A DNA stretch of 64,000 nucleotides from Yponomeuta sedellus. Lineage: Eukaryota; Arthropoda; Insecta; Lepidoptera; Yponomeutidae. The notes below the pieces were generated by a model. That model was not told where the DNA came from, did not search any database, and worked only from the letters and a program-made list of their open reading frames with translations. The translations under genes and the position numbers were made by a program. The DNA lies in contig OW203725.1 of NCBI GenBank assembly GCA_934045075.1, positions 20,036,214 through 20,100,213 on the forward strand. The letters are read 5' to 3'. Position 1 is the first letter of the stretch. Every line of letters starts with the position of its first letter. Below, one piece after another: positions 1 to 11,107 of this stretch.

Positions 1-45
1 CCCCCCCCCTTACCAGGTCTTCAGACCATCTGGTGGGAGGGCTGC
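1..45 (-). repeat. Fragment of a non-LTR element 3' end, cut by window start
   Basis: The stretch around 'ccaggtcttcagaccatctg' is the reverse complement of 51750-51782, where the same sequence sits inside a longer decayed retroelement 3' end. It starts in a C run and continues outside the window, so its family and length cannot be fixed. Confidence 0.4.
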
Positions 46-1079
46 CCACAATATGGTATGCACTATAATCACACCAAGTATAATACTTAGATTAAAAAGA
101 AAATCATGTTTGAAAATCCGCAATAATACTAAGCACCTTTTCCGAGAAAATTTATGAGTCACTCTTCGCATACATTATCGTATATCTTCGCATACACATT
201 CTCCTATTGCAATTAGTTGCTAAATACGAAGAAAAGGCCTTCTTTCACATCTGCTTGCTAAACTTAGCTGCCAAAGCGACTGAAAGGATTTTAAATAAAT
301 GTTTCCTAAAATGTTACTACAGTCATGATCGTCGTCTATAAAAAATAACTATTACCTAAAACGTTCAGCATTTAATTCCACAAAAAATATCCAAAATGAC
401 TTGATTAGTCATCATCATCACATCAATTGACTAGTGAATACCCACTTCGAATCAATGACTAATAATTCAATATTGACTGTATCTAATTCGCGACCAAACG
501 TTGGCGGCCTAAAATGGCGCCTAAAGCATCTTTCAATACACTCCAGTAGGTACGCACGGGTAATATCCCGACGCGACTTTTTCATTGAATTCCATTTTCA
601 AATTCGGACATTGGCGCCACAAAATATTCAATTTGCGTCGCCATGGTACTTGTGCCGAAATTTCTTAATTCTATTGTAGGTTTGTTACTCTCTAAGTGAC
701 ATCTTGCTCTATGTGGTGCAGGCACCTTATCGATCTGAATTCGATAGGGTCGAACATTAACTGAAGAAAGATTCAAAATGTAAGATGGAAAAAATTAAAA
801 GCTACCGCAAGAGAGCATACTCTATAGATATTTATAATTTAGAGCAACCCGACAACCCGGAACAATTTTGTATGAATCCCGAACAGCACCACTATTCTGC
901 CTTTTCACTCTGCGTAGTACAGCTTCAAATCAAGTCACCGGATCAAAATCACACATGCATCCCCTGCAGCCGTGATGGTGTAGTAGGGCGTCTAGATCTA
1001 TCAGGTCCTTTAGCCGACTTTCTTTTTGGAGAGTGGAGAAGCCACACTGGTCCACAGCCACACTACGGCAAACCACGTC
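46..1079. other. Unique AT-rich sequence, no gene seen
   Basis: Short open frames here lack family features and look like chance. I see no repeat shared with the rest of the window. Confidence 0.5.
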
Positions 1080-1530
1080 GGTACGAGGGCTAAACCTGGT
1101 CAAAGAGGACCCGGTACGTGTCCGTGTACGTTCAGCATTATATGGCAAATATAGATTTTCGTACTGCAGTCAAAGAGTAACTAATCATCGTCCCAGACTC
1201 CAGCCGGTCGCACGCAATTCGTCTCCAGGCGTCATCTTAGCGCCCCCGGCCTCGCGGATCGACTAATAGGTATCCATTAGCGTTGGAGCCCCGCATCGAT
1301 TATTGGCAAAGCCCGAGTCCCGTCACTGAGTAGCGAGCTGCAGAAAGCTCACTTTGCACGGCCTCAATTTTAATCAATTTTCTCTGAGATAGTACATTAC
1401 TCAATATTCGTTTATTGATGGCCGTACGAGTCCCTTAAGCCACGTTACTGCTTCCTGTATTCGACCGGCCTCGTCCAGCCCTCAGCTGCCGGCCATAATA
1501 TGCCATCCGGCAAATAAAATTTTAAAAAAA
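1080..1530. promoter_or_regulatory. Candidate conserved non-coding element
   Basis: This unique block is more GC-balanced than its surroundings. It carries clustered homeodomain-type cores such as 'cgattattgg' and 'ttttaatcaatttt', and no repeat homology inside the window. Together with its position upstream of a Wnt gene this is compatible with a cis-regulatory element, but no conservation data are available. It could equally be old unique sequence. Confidence 0.2.
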
Positions 1531-1795
1531 ACCAACAAAACGCTTCGCGCAACTATAGAGTCTCAAAGCTTTTCCTGGACTTAAAAGACATTTTTTTATA
1601 ATTTGAATTGCAAAAGTTTTTTCTATAATTGAACTTCATAGTACTTCGAGTAGATCAACTGGAAGTGTCCTACGATTTTGTTTCCGTTAAGTGTCGAAAT
1701 ATATGCTTTTGGGGCATGAAGAGCTGGAGTTATTTTTACTTGAATTTAGATGTTTGACTATTATACAACGTCAAAGGGCGGTAGACATAAGTAGG

Positions 1796-2045
1796 TACAG
1801 TCTGTTAGCTTTTAGAATATACCTCGGCTACTATCGGATAGAATCGGATATATTCGTGTAGCAGAAATATCGGAACTAATATGACCCTTAATTTACAAAA
1901 CTTTTCAAAATGGTGAGGAAAAGTTTTATACAGAGCTGGAAGAAAAGTTTTAGTATTACACTCGTGAGCTTTCGGCGAAAACCGAATCCACCACCGCTCT
2001 AGAGTACTAGAGCCCGTGGTATATTCTAAAAGCTAACAAACTGTA
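1796..2045. mobile_element. MITE, family 1, copy 1
   Basis: The element is about 250 bp and bounded by inverted repeats: 'gttagcttttagaatatacc' near the left end and its complement at the right end, with TA at both tips. Internal sequence is shared with 56621-56803, which has the same termini. There is no coding capacity. TA boundaries suggest mobilisation by a Tc1/mariner-type transposase. Confidence 0.75.
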
Positions 2046-2049
2046 TATG

Positions 2050-2178
2050 GTTTTAATTTCAACTTCATACTTTTACGCCTTTCCGAGATAAAGGGTTTCG
2101 ACAAACATACGAACGAACGGATGGACAACAGTGATCCTATAGGGTCCCCTTTTCCCTTTTGTGGTACGGAACCCTAAA
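2050..2178 (-). repeat. Dispersed 'ggttccgtacc' repeat
   Basis: This interspersed repeat contains the motif 'tacggaaccctaaaa'. It is also seen at 14280-14478 and, interrupted, at 22060-22340. It is non-coding, and its class cannot be assigned from the window. Confidence 0.5.
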
Positions 2179-4030
2179 AATAAGGGCGATCCCTCCGGCC
2201 ACTTAAAAAAACTGTGTAAACATGTTTTTAATGTTGGTTTTTTTATTTTTGCCATAATAATAGCGGTGACACATACAAGTGTCAATCTTGGTGTGATTAT
2301 AGTGCAATCGCTTTAGTTAGTATTATATTATAACATTGATTAGTTACGTCATAGCTTAGTATAATACTTAATCAAGTTTCACATTTTTGTTTTTTGTATC
2401 ACCAAAACAATCAACAAAAAATATAGGTTTGGTCAGCAATAAAATCTTTTCTGTAAAAATAAAAGTCTTTGGAGCCTCGAATCGTAGTAAAGACAAAAAA
2501 TAATAAATGATGAACTAAATAATTTATTAAGCAGCAGATAATATCAAATTGATCTGCAGCAAGTTGTTAATTTCATAATTTTCTCTTGTTTGGTTTCGAA
2601 ACACACTGTGTTTCATCTTTTCAAGGGGCATGCATCTAATGGTAATTGCATTAGCCTACGCTTGAAGATAAATATATTGTAATACTAATAAGATATAATT
2701 TATTTTATTTTTGAGAGGTGCATGGTTTGTTCTGCCAAATAAACATTTCTAATTTGTTAATTTTTTTTATCTCACATGAATCAAGACATAAATCAATTAA
2801 TTGATCATAAATATTCTCTCCTTTCACTCTCTCTCTCTTTCTCTCTCTCTAACTATTACCTTCGGTAGTGATCGAGCCTTCTACTGGTCCCCATTGAGTG
2901 ATATTGACGCAGCTCGGGCCCCCGTCCCGGCCGGCCTGCCCGCATTCCGATGAAATTGATAATCAGATAAAGATCTGGGGTCATTATGACACAGGCTCTT
3001 GATGTGCGAAGGCGCTTGGACGTGGCATAAACAGTTTTTTAGTGTCCAAAATAGGTAGTACAACGGCGTGAGTTGTTTTGTGGTGCTAAACTGCCAGAAT
3101 TTAGCAATTAATGCAGGTAATACAAATTAACTACGTTTGACATTTAAAACGAGTTTCGCTTCGCCGTATTTATTACCTATGCGGGCCTTCTGTTAGAAAG
3201 AGATCTGAGTAGAAAATTCAAGCTATAAGACATGAATACGTCAGAAAATTTCATCAAGATATTTTTATCCAAATTAGCAAGAAAGAAAATTAATTTGAAG
3301 ATAAAATTTAAAAATAGTTATTTTATATGCACTTATGATATAAATGTTTTCTGAATATTATCGTAAGAGAGATTATATAGATAATTATAAGCGGGCGTTT
3401 TAGCGTATCAACTGCTAGTGCTTTTTAGCCCCTATTTCACTCAGGAGGGGCTTCAATTAAATACCTAACACACGTTAGAAAATTACTAGTTGACAAACTA
3501 AATAGTTAAAATAAGATAAAGATAATATTTATTGAGCCACAAACATCGATATGTGCAAAGTTATGCTAAATTACACACTAGAAACTAAACTTGGTAAATC
3601 TTGTATTGTGGTTTCTAACGCCCCCTTTCGGTTATCGTTGTAAATGAAAAATTAAAATGAAAAAGGATTTATTTATCACCAGTAAATTATGGTAAGTCAA
3701 GTGTTATGTTCTAAAAAAACTTCATGAGGCATTAAACTGTGTAAGCTGAGTAAGGTTAGTCGTTTGATACATTATTTGAGAATGCTATCTATCTTAGAAA
3801 ATATTCTTAAATTATGCCACATCCAACCAACTGAATCACCTAGTTCAATGCTGAGTGACAAGTTAGTTGTTTGAGAAATCACTTTAGAATCCTATCTACC
3901 GTCTAAGCTTAGTTCTATCACCAGTAAGAACTTGGTTGTCTAAGGCATATTTTATCAATTATATCATATTCCACCATACGTATGACTCCTTTTTGCCTTC
4001 ACTGGAGTTTCACGGCCGCGATATGTAATC
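2179..4030. other. AT-rich intergenic sequence with a CT-rich tract
   Basis: No gene is supported. A pyrimidine tract of CT repeats lies at about 2820-2851. A sequence at 3806-3872 ('attatgccacatccaacca') recurs diverged at 4268-4345, indicating a local duplication with a SINE (4033-4215) between the two copies. Confidence 0.45.
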
Positions 4031-4032
4031 AA

Positions 4033-4215
4033 AATGCCTAGTTGGTCTAGCGGTTAACACGACTACTACAGGTCGTCGGTTCTATTCCCACTGGATGCCG
4101 CTGTAATTGATCTAGAAAAGGCCCAATCTGGGTCTTTCCATATCTGTGATACCAGGTTATCATAGTACAAGAAATCCCAGGACGAGAGACTTGGGAACAA
4201 CCAACGAAGAAATTT
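4033..4215 (+). repeat. tRNA-derived SINE, family 3
   Basis: The 5' head resembles a tRNA: 'gttggtctagcggttaaca' fits box A and 'ggttctattcccac' fits box B. A body follows containing 'ggcccaatctgggtctttcc'. Related heads or bodies occur at 25500-25690, 36395-36590, 47630-47850 and 61028-61190. This is a retroposon rather than a functional tRNA, because the anticodon arm does not pair well and the body continues past the head. Confidence 0.55.
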
Positions 4216-4345
4216 TGTTGTGTGGAAGTTATTTAAATTTTTAAGTGTTTTAGACACAAGTAAGGGATCCTCAAATTATGCCACATCCAACCAGCCGAGC
4301 CTCCTAGTTCTGCGCCCTGTGAGAGGTTAGTTGTTTGAGGCGAGA

Positions 4346-5018
4346 AAATTGCAGAGCGTAGCTGCAATGATTACAGGGTATTGCGGGCGAGGCCGCCACG
4401 TTTTTGCGGTGCCCAAATGAATTTATTTAACGTCCCATCTCGATCAATATTTAGACGCTGAATGCCCTTCCTTCATGTCGGCAAAATTGCCTTTTGTTCG
4501 CCTCTTTGCTGTGTTGTCGATTCATTGCGGGTGGAAAGGTTAGTGTGTTGGTCGAGTTATTTCATTAACTCATACCTTTTTCACGTGGTAATTACACCCA
4601 CCTTCTCTCTCTCTGATATTAGGAATGTGCCTTACACGTGGGACATATATAGGCTACATACAAAAAAAACTTTTAGTGTGACAAAATGAAATGGTTTCAA
4701 TTGGTGTCTCAAACAGCTATTTTAGACTTTAGGCGTGTGAGATTTTATTTTACTGCCATAAAATATTTTTTATTAAAGAACAAAGAAAATTATACATTGG
4801 AATCTCGTTCAATCAATCCCACTATTACTTTAAATATAAAAAATTAAGTGTTTATCGTGCACTTACCTAAAACGGACAGATGTTCCGTCCTAATCTCACG
4901 CGAATAAAGTCAACACATGCAGGTTCATTCATAATTCTAGGTGACTCAACTGACTGCTTCTTGTCCTCCCTAAACAACAGGCGTCATCGCCTTAGAGCCC
5001 CGCTTATAAAGTCTCTAA
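4346..5018. other. Intergenic sequence, nothing recognised
   Basis: The short open frame near 4462-4689 has no recognisable domain and atypical composition. I do not support it as a gene. Confidence 0.45.
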
Positions 5019-5207
5019 GCTAGGCCATGTCAGAGGGCTTATGGGCGCCTTGATAACTTCAGACAGTAAGGCCCGCTTCTGAATTTTCCACCAACCCGGA
5101 CTTGGTCTCTGTGGTGGAGTATGGCCTAACCTGGGCCTTCCTGCGATACAGGAAGAGACCCTTGCTCCAGCAGTGGGGACATACAAGGGTTGATATCGAT
5201 ACAAGGT
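5019..5207 (+). repeat. 5S-derived SINE, 5'-truncated copy
   Basis: This copy contains the family body and 3' end: 'ggcccgcttctgaatt', then 'caacccggacttgg', then the terminal 'cagcagtggggacataca' and 'gggttgatatcgat'. It lacks the 5S-like head. Plus orientation is defined by the 5S sense strand of complete copies such as 25074-25447. Confidence 0.7.
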
Positions 5208-5454
5208 GTTAGAAAGGTCCCATTACGTATTATATGTTTTTAAGAATTGTTATTATTCGTTGTGAATAACCGCGCCCCGCAATGAGACTCGGTGAGATGT
5301 TTTGACTGGAAACCAGCGCTGAGGCCGAACACCCTCAGCAAAATGCTGATTCAGCTTGCCTTGATGTTAAAGATTTACTCCCAGAGCTGCATAAGTAGAA
5401 CAAAGGCGCGAGTCGGCCGTCAGTTGTCTTTGTCAATTATCTTACTCAAAAATC

Positions 5455-5585
5455 CCACTGCAGGGCACAGGTCTTGTCTCAGAGAGAGAGGAGTATGGGC
5501 CTAATTGCCAAGCGTGCCCACCGCGGATTGGCAATTTCATACGCTGAGGTATTTCGACAACTCAGACACTCGGGTTAGCGAGTGG
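5455..5585 (+). repeat. Dispersed repeat L ('gcgtgcccaccgcgg')
   Basis: Copy of an interspersed family with the order: 'cacaggtcttgtctcagaga', a GA-rich stretch, 'gggcctaattgccaagcgtg', 'cccaccgcggattgg'. Other copies are at 13932-14070, 24391-24540, 26860-26995, 42776-42905, 43978-44205 and 60370-60518. It is non-coding and probably a SINE or LINE tail. Confidence 0.6.
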
Positions 5586-5610
5586 ACTACTATCACTTCA
5601 CAAATGTATG

Positions 5611-6896
5611 TACGAGGGGCGGCTGAAAAGTTTTGAGCCTAAGGTATTAAAAATGCTGATAGAAATGTATAAAAAAATTATTTTTCAATGTAATCTCCCT
5701 CTATTTCAATACACTTCTTACATTTGTTTAAAAGAGCTTTTAACCCGGTAAAAAAATATTCGCCGTCTTTGCCTTCAAAATGCTCGTTTACGGCCGCCTT
5801 CATTTCTTCGTCACTGGAAAATCTTCGTCCTCGGAGGTACTTTTTCAAATTTGAAAAAAGGAAATAATCACTAGGAGCCAGGTCTGGACTGTAGGGTGGG
5901 TGGTTGATTTCTTCAAATCCTGTTTCGGCGAGGGCACGTCTCGCAACTCGGGCAGTGTGCACGGGCGCATTGTCCTGCAAAAACAGGACACCTTTCGCCA
6001 GTTTGCCTCTCCTTTTCTCGACAACCACTTGACGGACTTTTGTCAACAACGGCGTAATAGTCTCCGTTCATTGTAGTATTTTTGGGAAGGTAGTCGATGA
6101 ACAAAATTTCTTCGCAATCCCAAAAAACAGTGGCCATGAGCTTGGAAGCCGATCTTTCCACTTTGAATTTCCGTGGCGGCTTTTCTCCCTTTGCTATCCA
6201 TCTTGTTTTGACTCCGGATCGTACTGCCGGATCCATGTTTCATCGACAGTGACGAGGCGAGAAAAAACATCGTCAGGATTATCGCCACAGATGTCCAAAA
6301 ACTCCTTCGAAGTTGTGACTCGACGCTGCCAGTCCAGTGGCGTGAGCATTTTTGGCACCCATCGCGCGCACACCTTTTTCATGTGCAAATGATTGTGCAA
6401 AATGTCACCAATTCACTCCTTGCTGATGCCTATGGATTCAGCTATCTGACACATCTTGATTCGCCGATCTTCGAGAACAAGGTTTTTCACTTTTTCAATA
6501 TTTTCTTCGGTAACGGCGGTGTTTGGACGTCCTGACCTGGGATCATCTTCGAGCGACTCCCTGCCGTGTTTGAATTCACGTGTCCAACGTTTTACGGTGG
6601 CAAATGAAGGTGCAGAATCCCCATAAACTGCAGACATTTCTTCAAATATTTTTGTCGGCGTTTTGTTCTTCTTGGTGAGGAATTTTATGACAGCTCTGTA
6701 CTCCAATTTCGTGCAAAGCGCGGATGACTCAGACATGGTGTTGTTTAATGTTCAATTACTAGAAGCGTAATGATGATAATGACATGAAACTTGGTATTTA
6801 TACTACTTAGAATACGCGCAATTAGTGATGCACATTGCGAGTCATTAGTGATTCTTAGAAGTACTTAGGCTCAAAATTTTTCAGCCACCCCTCGTA
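5611..6896 (-). mobile_element. Full-length mariner transposon (inactive)
   Basis: The element is about 1.28 kb. Its ends are inverted repeats: left 'cgaggggcggctgaaaag', followed by 'ttttgagcctaag'. The right end is the near-perfect complement ('cttaggctcaaaatttttca', then 'gccacccctcg'). TA dinucleotides flank both ends (5611-5612 and 6895-6896), as expected for mariner insertion. The transposase frame occupies 5678-6736 on the minus strand and is broken. Confidence 0.93.
5678..6736 (-). pseudogene. mariner transposase, broken
   Basis: DDE transposase of the mariner family, about 345 codons if intact, which is the usual length. It starts with MSESSALCTKLEYRAVIKFL, followed by an N-terminal helix-turn-helix region ('SFATVKRWTREFKHGRESL'). 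The catalytic aspartates are visible: TVDETW, then LQDNAPVHTA, then YSPDLAPSDY. The second and third aspartates have 34 residues between them (D34D), the classic mariner spacing. Three lesions are visible. There is an in-frame TGA at 6410-6412. A frame change near 6210-6240 follows the DETW motif. A second frame change near 6043-6050 follows 'NGDYYAVVDKS'. The copy therefore cannot make transposase, though all three catalytic residues survive in separate frames. Subfamily is not assigned. Confidence 0.92.
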
Positions 6897-6923
6897 CATA
6901 ACCTAGAAAACAAAGTCATTGGT

Positions 6924-7242
6924 TATATTATTTTTAATGCACTAACCCGTGCTAAGGACAATTTTAAAAACCTATTTAGAGTCTAAAAAATCCACCCATG
7001 GCGGGATTCGAACCCGCGACCTCTGGTTATCCGTGCCAGTGCTCTTTCCAACTCCAAATTAGAACCTCTTTACAATATTCTCTGTATTCGTAATACAGAG
7101 AATAATGTAAAGAGGTTCGAAATTTCGCTGTTGCCGGTGAGTCGCCCATTAGCTCAGTTGGAAAGAGCGCTGGCACGGATAGCCAGAGGTCGCGGGTTTG
7201 AATCCCGGCTGGGTGGAATTCTTAGCCTCTAAATAGGTTTTT
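6924..7242 (-). mobile_element. Palindromic tRNA-Ile-like retroposon, copy a
   Basis: Insert of 319 bp flanked by a perfect 12 bp direct repeat 'aaagtcattggt' (6912-6923 and 7243-7254). The left arm reads the element on the minus strand: tail, 'gggattcgaacccgcgacct', part of the tRNA-like head. It then folds over around 'ctctgtattcgtaatacag' and reads the same element on the plus strand: 'gcccattagctcagttggaa', 'gcgctggcacggatagcc', 'tcgcgggtttgaatcccgg'. The A-rich tail lies on the left, so the sense strand is minus. The head resembles tRNA-Ile, with box A 'tagctcagttgg' and box B 'gggttcgaatccc' in other copies. Confidence 0.85.
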
Positions 7243-7254
7243 AAAGTCATTGGT

Positions 7255-7339
7255 ACATGAACCTGGGTCTCTCGCATCCAAATTATTTGCTCTACCCACT
7301 GGGCCTCTTCTACAATCCAATTATCTTTTTGTTTACTGG
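7255..7339 (-). repeat. Decayed tRNA-like SINE head
   Basis: 'aacctgggtctctcgcatcc' followed by 'gctctacccactgggcc' reads on the minus strand as a tRNA-like head related to 57505-57600 ('gcccagtgggtagaa'). No body is recognised. Confidence 0.3.
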
Positions 7340-7640
7340 TTAGTCGCGATTATCGACGTTAAAACGCGCGACTCGTGTCGTCGTCGTGTTATCTATGCAA
7401 GTTTGACATGTCCGATCTCCCCACACGATCCTCTGACGCACTTATTGACGTGACGGCATCTGGGCCCCGTGTAGACGAGCCGCATCACTTGACACCTCGC
7501 GCCGCCACTTGCCCGGCACTAAACCGAGGGCCTATCGCGAGTTTCACTATACGTTTACGACGCGATAGACAAATGAATGACCAAGTGCGTTTAAAAGTAC
7601 AAGTTTTGGGATGTACCTAAACGTTTCACTGCACGACCTT
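7340..7640. promoter_or_regulatory. Candidate conserved non-coding element
   Basis: Unique, GC-balanced block with CpG-rich runs ('gtcgcgattatcgacgtt') and no similarity to repeats in the window. The short open frames overlapping it have no domain. Regulatory function is inference only. Confidence 0.2.
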
Positions 7641-7916
7641 TTTCATAATTTCCATCCTCCTTTTATACTCTCCATAGTCGGTTGTCTAAAAGAAATTGTT
7701 GTAAGCGATAAGTTTCTTTGTAAATAATTTTGGTTCGTTTTTTCCCGTTGCACAATAAATAATATTCTTGTCATCTTAGAGAAAGAGAGCAATAATAAAA
7801 AATAAAAACCGACTTCTCTACACTAAGGCACTCAATGTACACAACTACTGTACTACTACTGTACACAACGCAGAAACAATTTAAACGAATATGACCCATA
7901 AATTAAAAATTCGTAT
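7641..7916. other. AT-rich sequence, nothing recognised
   Basis: No gene or named repeat is seen between the candidate element and the 5S-derived SINE. Confidence 0.4.
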
Positions 7917-9152
7917 CGATATCAACCCTTGTATGTCCCCACTGCTGGGGCACGGATCTCTTCCTGCATCGCAGGAAGGTTAGGTCATACTCCAGCGCGG
8001 GGACCAAGTCCGGGTTGGTGGACGGTTGTAAGACAGTGGGGTGCGATGCCAGATTACCTCCCCGTGTGCCCTTCCGCTTCCGTTCCTACTGATTAATCTT
8101 GAACCAGTGGGAAGGGTAAGTGGCAAGGGCCGGTGCACCCTGGGCGCTGGTCAGTAACTTCTCTTTATGGGATCTTGCTGGCCAGCGGCAAAAAATCTGG
8201 CGGGGGGGGGGGGTCGCGTGGGCCCTGTTTCACTCTGTGGAGCGGGACTCAGGCGACCAACCGATTGAAGGACCGACTTCGCCGCTGCGCGGAAGCGCGC
8301 GCGCCTCGTGCCAGTCGGACCAGAGTGGCCGTGGGCGGAGGGTCGGGGGGCCCTCTGCCTCCATCACGGCGGGAGGGGTCGCGTGTGGGCCCTGTTTCAC
8401 TCTGTGAAGCGGGATCCAGGCGACCAACCGATTGAAGGACCGACTAGGGGGAGGGCGCCGCTGCGCGGAAGCGCGCGCGCCTCGTACTAGTTGGACCAGA
8501 GTGGCCGTGGGCGGAGGGTCGGGGGACCCTCCGCCTCCATCACGGCGGGCTGGAAGGCGCCCTTGCGTGTTCTGAGGGCGCCTTCTAGCACAGAGGGGGC
8601 CCGCGCGGTCGCTCTCCGCCTTCTCTGCTGTCTCCGCCGCCCCCCTCTCAAGTATCGATGGGATGGAGGGGGCGGCGCGTTGGGGCGTGTGGGGGCCAAA
8701 ACGGATACAATGGCCCCCATACACCCCAACGAGGAGATGCGCCGCCCTCCTCTAGTCCCTTTGGACCAAGTAACGATGGGAAGGAGGGGGCGGCGCGTTG
8801 GGGCGTGTGGGGACCAAGTTTCTTTCGCACTTGGCCCCTATGCGCTCCAACGAGAAGATGCGGCGTTTCCTTGCCCCGTCGTATGAGGCGCTGCGATGGG
8901 GCAGGGACGCCGCCGAAGGAGTTCCCGCAAGGGCGCCCGCAGACGGGTTCGCTGTAGTGTGCGTAAGCGTTCCCGTGGCCCCGTCCTTTGCGGTGCGGAG
9001 GAACACCCCAGGAGTTTTAGTCGGTATACCGCCCTTTTCAGGGCGGGGAGTCCAACATAACCACTGCGCTCCCCCGAGCCGGTGGTACCCGTAATAGGGT
9101 TTCTCCTGGGTAACAAAAAAAAAGGGTTGTAAGACAGTGGCGGGTCTTACCT
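7917..9152 (-). repeat. 5S-derived SINE copy split by a GC-rich insertion
   Basis: The SINE 3' end and body read on the minus strand at 7917-8039 ('caacccttgtatgtcccca', 'ctcttcctgcatcgcaggaa', 'gggttggtgg'). The body resumes at 9125-9152 ('gtaagacagtggcgggtctt') after a 1.08 kb insert. The sequence 'ggttgtaagacagtgg' occurs on both sides of the insert (8024-8039 and 9125-9140), a 16 bp target-site duplication. The SINE ends soon after 9152 and lacks its 5S head. Confidence 0.8.
8040..9124 (+). mobile_element. GC-rich retroposed insert with poly(A) tail, family unknown
   Basis: The insert is about 1,085 bp, far more GC-rich than anything else in the window. It is flanked by the 16 bp duplication and ends in a run of nine A after 'ctcctgggtaac'. 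These are hallmarks of 5'-truncated non-LTR retrotransposition. It contains two ~165 bp tandem units (about 8213-8377 and 8378-8549). Two further ~120 bp units follow (about 8652-8772 and 8773-8870), each with a strong self-complementary hairpin around 'ggcggcgcgttggggcg'. Several long open frames overlap it in many phases. No reverse transcriptase or gag-like domain is recognisable, so I treat it as a LINE 3' UTR or an unrelated processed RNA. Confidence 0.7.
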
Positions 9153-9977
9153 GTCTGCCTGTCTGCCTCTCGCTGAGCAGTACTTTCGACATTAGATCAA
9201 TGTTTACATATTTTTAGCAAAGTCACCCGTAAACAAAACTGTGCAGAATGTTCGCTAGTACGGTTGATGAGACGAACCGTACTTGTGTAATGTAAAGACT
9301 ATGTTTTACTCTATAAAGTTCACACCGCACAGTGTAATTATTAATGTCGTAATAATTTGATATAAAACTTGGTATAGCATTGTATCCTGCACGTGTCTTT
9401 TAAAAAACAATCAGTTTTCATTGCGCAAAACATTATTTTTGTTTTGCTGCTCCTAGCAAAGAAGATGTATTTAGGTGGTATATGACTCGTTAATTTCGAC
9501 GCATTATTTAATAAGCTAAGAGAAAATCTAAATCCAAGTTAATAACCCTGCAACTAGTCAGTCGAGAACAAAGAGTTAGAAATTTCTGAAGTATTTACTT
9601 AGTGAAATTCAAATTAAGAAACCATGATTTGTGTTGAGTAAAAAATGTAGGCAAACCGCTGTGAGCTAGTGTAGTGATTGGACGCTACCGTACATTGTTT
9701 TGATCGTCTTGGTGTTCTTGATCCTTTAATCTGGTTGTATTTCTTTGTCTGTGATGTGATGACCCAGCCTGGTTACCATAGCACAGAGTATCCTGGGTAA
9801 TAGCGCATGAGGTTATTGTGCTGTGTGTACTGTTTCTATTATTTAATGTTTTTTCTTCATTTTTTCTTCTTCTTCTTCAAGATGTCTTATGTAGTTTAAT
9901 TTAATTACAACAATTGGTTTTCCTAGGGTAGCACAAGGTCATGATGAAAATATATCCTACTATCGGGTAGCGGTATT
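9153..9977. other. AT-rich intergenic sequence
   Basis: No gene is seen. Part of 9745-9850 ('ccagcctggttaccatagca') resembles the 3' body of a tRNA-derived SINE but is too decayed to assign. Confidence 0.4.
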
Positions 9978-10231
9978 TCACTTTACACAAAGCAAGATCT
10001 GAAGGCCTGAAACCAAGAACTGGGATATTTTTTTATCGAGATATAGTTCTATCCTAGCCGGGACAGTAAGTTGTTTTAATGTACTTATAGAAATAGATAT
10101 ATTGATTCTTTATTGTACCTGCCAACTTCGTTACTTTTTTATCGTCTCCGTCAACTCAAGTTCTCGATATGCCCGCTGGCCGGTTCACGTCCGGCGCACA
10201 TAAATGTCAGAACTTCTGCTTTGTGTAAAGT
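9978..10231. mobile_element. Candidate MITE with inverted termini
   Basis: 'actttacacaaagca' at about 9980-9994 is the reverse complement of 'tgctttgtgtaaagt' at 10217-10231. The enclosed ~250 bp is non-coding. It is single-copy in this window and no target-site duplication was identified, so this is a weak call. Confidence 0.4.
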
Positions 10232-11080
10232 ACATTGATAATATCTAAACCATTCTCAGGCGAGGGAAAGAAACAGGTATATCACTTTTCAGGTGCAAGA
10301 ATGGGCCAGGTGATGTTGAATAGAAACATCACAATTTTAGTGCGTTTTTATTGCGCGCGCCGGCTCAGGCGCGTGAGTGTTTACGCGCTCGCGTCCGGTA
10401 ACTCTTCAGGGTGTCTGATTTGATGTGTTTTTTTTTCTGTTGAAATAACAGGCTATTTGAAACAGGTCTGGTGGAAGGTTAAGTACCTACGGTGGTGTGC
10501 TAAAAGAATGGGTGTTATAAAATTACGCGGCGGCTCCTTTAGCCTAAATTGTAATCTAGGCAGTCTTTATAATTTCGGTCTAAGACGATTGATGATTTTG
10601 TTGTCAGATCGCTGCGAAAATTGTATAGAGCTCAACGTATAGAGTTGCAAAGTGGAGGACTTGCACTAAAATGTTTGAATATACCTAATAGGAGAGGCCA
10701 TTTTAAAATATAATTAAGCGTGTTAATATTTTTTTCTTTATTTCTATCAGGTACTTTTTGTAATTTGTTCAAAAGTCAATATTGTCACGTGGTACGCGTC
10801 ATATAAGTCTCGCTAATACTATGGCGTCACAACTTGCACGTAATTTCTTTTAATGTACGAAGTGATATTTGAGTTATCTTGTAAAATTATGTTTTTCTAC
10901 AACCTTATTCAATTCCAGAATCAATTCAGAACAACTAGAATTCAATGCAAAAGTAAATTTAAGAAAAGATTAATTTTTTTTTGTAGCAACTTATTTTAAG
11001 ATGTCAAAATTACTTCGCAAAGTAATTTTCACATTTTAATGCTTTTCTTGTTTCCTAACTTTGTATATGTGTTTCATAGT
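10232..11080. other. AT-rich intergenic sequence
   Basis: Short open frames at 10235-10423 and 10457-10642 have no recognisable motif. Nothing supported. Confidence 0.4.
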
Positions 11081-11107
11081 ATTTTCTAAGGTTAACACGA
11101 GCTGTAG

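Noticed and set aside
7140..7218. Functional tRNA-Ile gene
   Set aside because: Good boxes A and B, but the stems mispair. The sequence is one arm of a palindromic retroposon with a TSD, and the same head recurs many times with SINE tail.
8120..9192. Cluster of long overlapping open frames on both strands (up to 164 codons)
   Set aside because: They arise from GC-rich composition in a repeat-bearing retroposed insert. Six frames are open at once and no domain is recognisable.
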